A stretch of 64,000 bases of DNA from positions 16,447,501-16,511,500 of the forward strand of contig OU612070.1 of assembly GCA_914767715.1 (NCBI GenBank), written 5' to 3'. A program made the translations under genes and the position numbers. This document shows, piece by piece, positions 61,657 through 64,000 of this stretch (position 1 is the stretch's first letter; every line of letters begins with the position of its first letter). This stretch comes from Membranipora membranacea. Lineage: Eukaryota; Bryozoa; Gymnolaemata; Cheilostomatida; Membraniporidae. The notes beneath the pieces were generated by a model. That model saw nothing but the letters and a program-made list of their open reading frames with translations, did no database searches and was not told the origin of the DNA.

Positions 61657-64000
61657 ATGATGGCAGAAGCAGAATCAAAAGAAGAAGGATTTCTAGAGTG
61701 TGGATTATGTTTTGAAAATGATCCACTCAAGCGATTACCCTGCAATCCTGGTCACATATATTGTGTAACTTGTCTGACCAAAGACTCCGAAGTGACTCAG
61801 ATTATCAAATGTCCGCTGTGCAGGTAACCTATTGTGTTAAAATTTTTGTTCTCATTGCATAGCTGCCCGCACATAATCAATAGTCGCCACTTGTCAAAAC
61901 TGATAATCATGGGTTTAGGACACAAATTGGAGATGGTATGACCAAGTAATAAAAAGGCATAATAACAAAGTTTTATCTAGTATATGTGAATGCGAAACTC
62001 GGCCAAAGATTTAGAGGAATTATCACCTCTCTCCGCTTTCACTCCTTGAATCAATTAATTATAGCACTGGTCTACTTCGGCACCCAAGAGTTGCATATCC
62101 TGATTTCATATCTTTGACCTGCAACAAAGTCACAAGTAAAACTATTATCTTATTCTTAGGTTTGTCTTCAGAAGACCCAATATTTTACGACTATAATATT
62201 TCTGCACACAAGCAATGTTTGCCACATGCTGACTCTTGAAAGGTCTTAGCGTCATGAGTAGGATATGCTTCAATTTGATAGAGCATCAGCAGTCGCCAGG
62301 GCACAAGCTCTCTTGCTGTCACATCTCTTTGAAGTGCTCTGAACATTGGGCGTTGTTGAAGCCACTGATGTTCTGTAAGAGATGGGAATGTGGTAGAAGA
62401 AAGATTTGTTCAAGCAACAACTCATTCAAAAACCTTATGGTACACAATGATTATTAATAGCTCAACTTCAACCAGTTATGTTCTCAAAAGTGACTAGCAC
62501 AATTATGCTTTCTTTTTAGAACTGTGTTTGATGAAGGTATAGATGACATCCCATCAGCAGGTGCTCCACTAGACAAGTTTCTGTGCTGTGATGTTTGTAT
62601 GAGAAAAGATGACAAGAGAAGACTGGCTCAGATTTACTGTGTGGTCTGCCAGAAAAAGTTTTGTACTCCTCATGAAAAGGTACAGATCACTTTAAAGATT
62701 TGAATGTATGCTAGACTGTCAAAGCAATCATACACTCATAAACAAGCATAAATGAAATACCTCTGCTGGTGGCCATTTTTTGTATTCAGTGAACTTTGTT
62801 GACCCCCTAAAAGTCAGACCTATGAATTCTCACCCATAGTTTGGTAGGCGTACGCTCATTAGCCCGGGTACAATGTAATAATCTTCTTAGTATCATGCAT
62901 TCTTGCTTATTGGTTGTACATTATTCTATAACAATTGTTGTGAAGCATAAGCCGCACTACCATGATGCTGTTTTCAAATAGTTTATTTTCCTTCTATCAA
63001 AGAGTCATAACGATGCACTGGATGACCACATGCGTATCAGAATGGATGAGTATAAGAAAGATTGGAGAAAAATGGAGACAAGATACTGTGAGAAACACTC
63101 AAAGAAACCCTACTCCATAACTTGTGTGAAATGCCCCAGATTATTTTGTGGGGATTGTATCGACCAATTGGAAATCTGTTCTGATGGTTAGTGGGTAGAA
63201 TCATTTATCTCAGATACGTAACAACCTTCCTTCTTGTCTTAAAGTAAACCCCAAGTCATATTATCAAAAATATTAAAGCAGTGTAATTTTCTAAATAAAT
63301 ATTTGATAAACCGATATATATTGTAATAAACGACAGTAAACTTCTGACACCTCCCCATATTTGGTACTATTTAAAAGATATCAGTTTGAGTCTTTGTCTC
63401 TAAGCCTGGAATGAAGTACCCTCTCCATGTATATTTTGATAAATATCTTAAATAGGTGGCAGGCATGAGCTGAGGTCAATATCAAACATGGTCGCAAAGC
63501 TCATCGACATGGTTAATGAGAAGAAGGTATGGATATTCGATAAGGAGGAGCACCTGTTAGGAATGTCCAAACAGCTGAGAGCTGTCATATCAGGCTGGGA
63601 TACAGAAACTCAAGAGTTGGTTGACAAGCTACATAACGCCAGAGATAAACAAGTATATAGAATTCTATGACAAACATTTCTGGGTGCAGGAGGACAGCTC
63701 CTAGTTATACGTTGTTACTAGTCAGACCGATCATATAGCAGTCATTATGGATTTGATTCTTAGGGAACATAGTAGCAATAGGATAGGAGCATAGGAGCAT
63801 AATGTTCTTACTTCGACTAGGTTATTATAAAGAAAACTTGGTAACTGTGATTGAGCTAACAAGCTAGAACACAGAATAAAACAATTAAAATGTGGAAAGG
63901 GAGTCTTATAGTAATTAATTAATAAAATTAATGCGTTGATACAGATCCAATATAGAATCAACGAAGGATGATCACATCAGGTACAGGTACAAGTGATTCA
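61657..64000 (+). CDS. TRIM-type E3 ligase, copy E, 5' part
   Basis: Exons 61657-61823, 62520-62679, 63003-63186 and 63456-63652 are in the window; exon 5 begins just past the end. The lengths are those of copies A-D. The RING (C3HC4) and both B-box clusters are intact. Small changes include MMAEAESK at the start and GGRHE in place of GDRHE at the start of exon 4. The propeller is not visible, so it cannot be judged whether the gene is complete. Confidence 0.83.

Overview
The window is animal (metazoan) nuclear DNA. It has spliced genes with GT-AG introns, AT-rich introns and spacers, tRNA-derived SINEs and many DNA transposons. The marker genes are tripartite-motif (TRIM) genes. Species cannot be read from the sequence. 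TRIM gene expansion and the transposon mix fit an invertebrate, and I do not try to narrow it further.

The backbone is a tandem array of a segmental unit, five times in the same orientation. Each unit starts with an upstream block and an eight-exon + strand gene. The gene encodes RING, B-box-like C/H zinc motif, B-box2-like motif, coiled coil and an NHL-type beta-propeller (615 aa where complete). Copy A (1306-6199) and copy B (11758-16952) look intact. Copy C (31065-37865) is split in exon 7 by a 2.25-kb transposon. Copy D (48204-53117) has a +1 shift in a G run of its last exon. Copy E (61657 onward) runs off the window. A second copy of the end of exon 7 plus exon 8 follows copy B.

Longer units also carry two passengers downstream. 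One is a minus-strand two-exon gene of unknown function, intact at 42896-43710 and frameshifted at 21184-22000. The other is the 3' part (half of FN3 plus B30.2/SPRY) of a TRIM9/TRIM67-like gene, complete for these exons at 23599-24994 and reduced to one exon at 6657-6841 and to two at 45320-45964. The front half of TRIM9 (RING, B-boxes, coiled coil, first FN3 exon) is not in the window.

Comparing units gives filled and empty sites for many insertions, so several elements can be delimited to the base. A P-superfamily-like group has 8-bp target duplications and ends CA...TG: a 3.1-kb element carrying a THAP-domain gene, a 96-bp MITE in three units, a 537-bp element, and a 109-bp element with a TTAGG-like core. 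There is also a 416-bp hAT MITE holding a tRNA-like sequence, a ZMYM-type hAT transposase relic, two abutting TTAA-target elements, nested CCCAGC-ended elements, and a SINE family in intron 5. The most unusual signal is a set of very small (17-42 bp) palindromic insertions with ends CAAGG...CCTTG, each flanked by a 7-bp direct repeat; one locus is shared by two units.

Functionally, the array looks like a young, actively rearranging TRIM family, presumably cytoplasmic E3 ubiquitin ligases with a propeller target-binding domain. Transposon insertion and unequal exchange are creating pseudogenes and exon shuffling.
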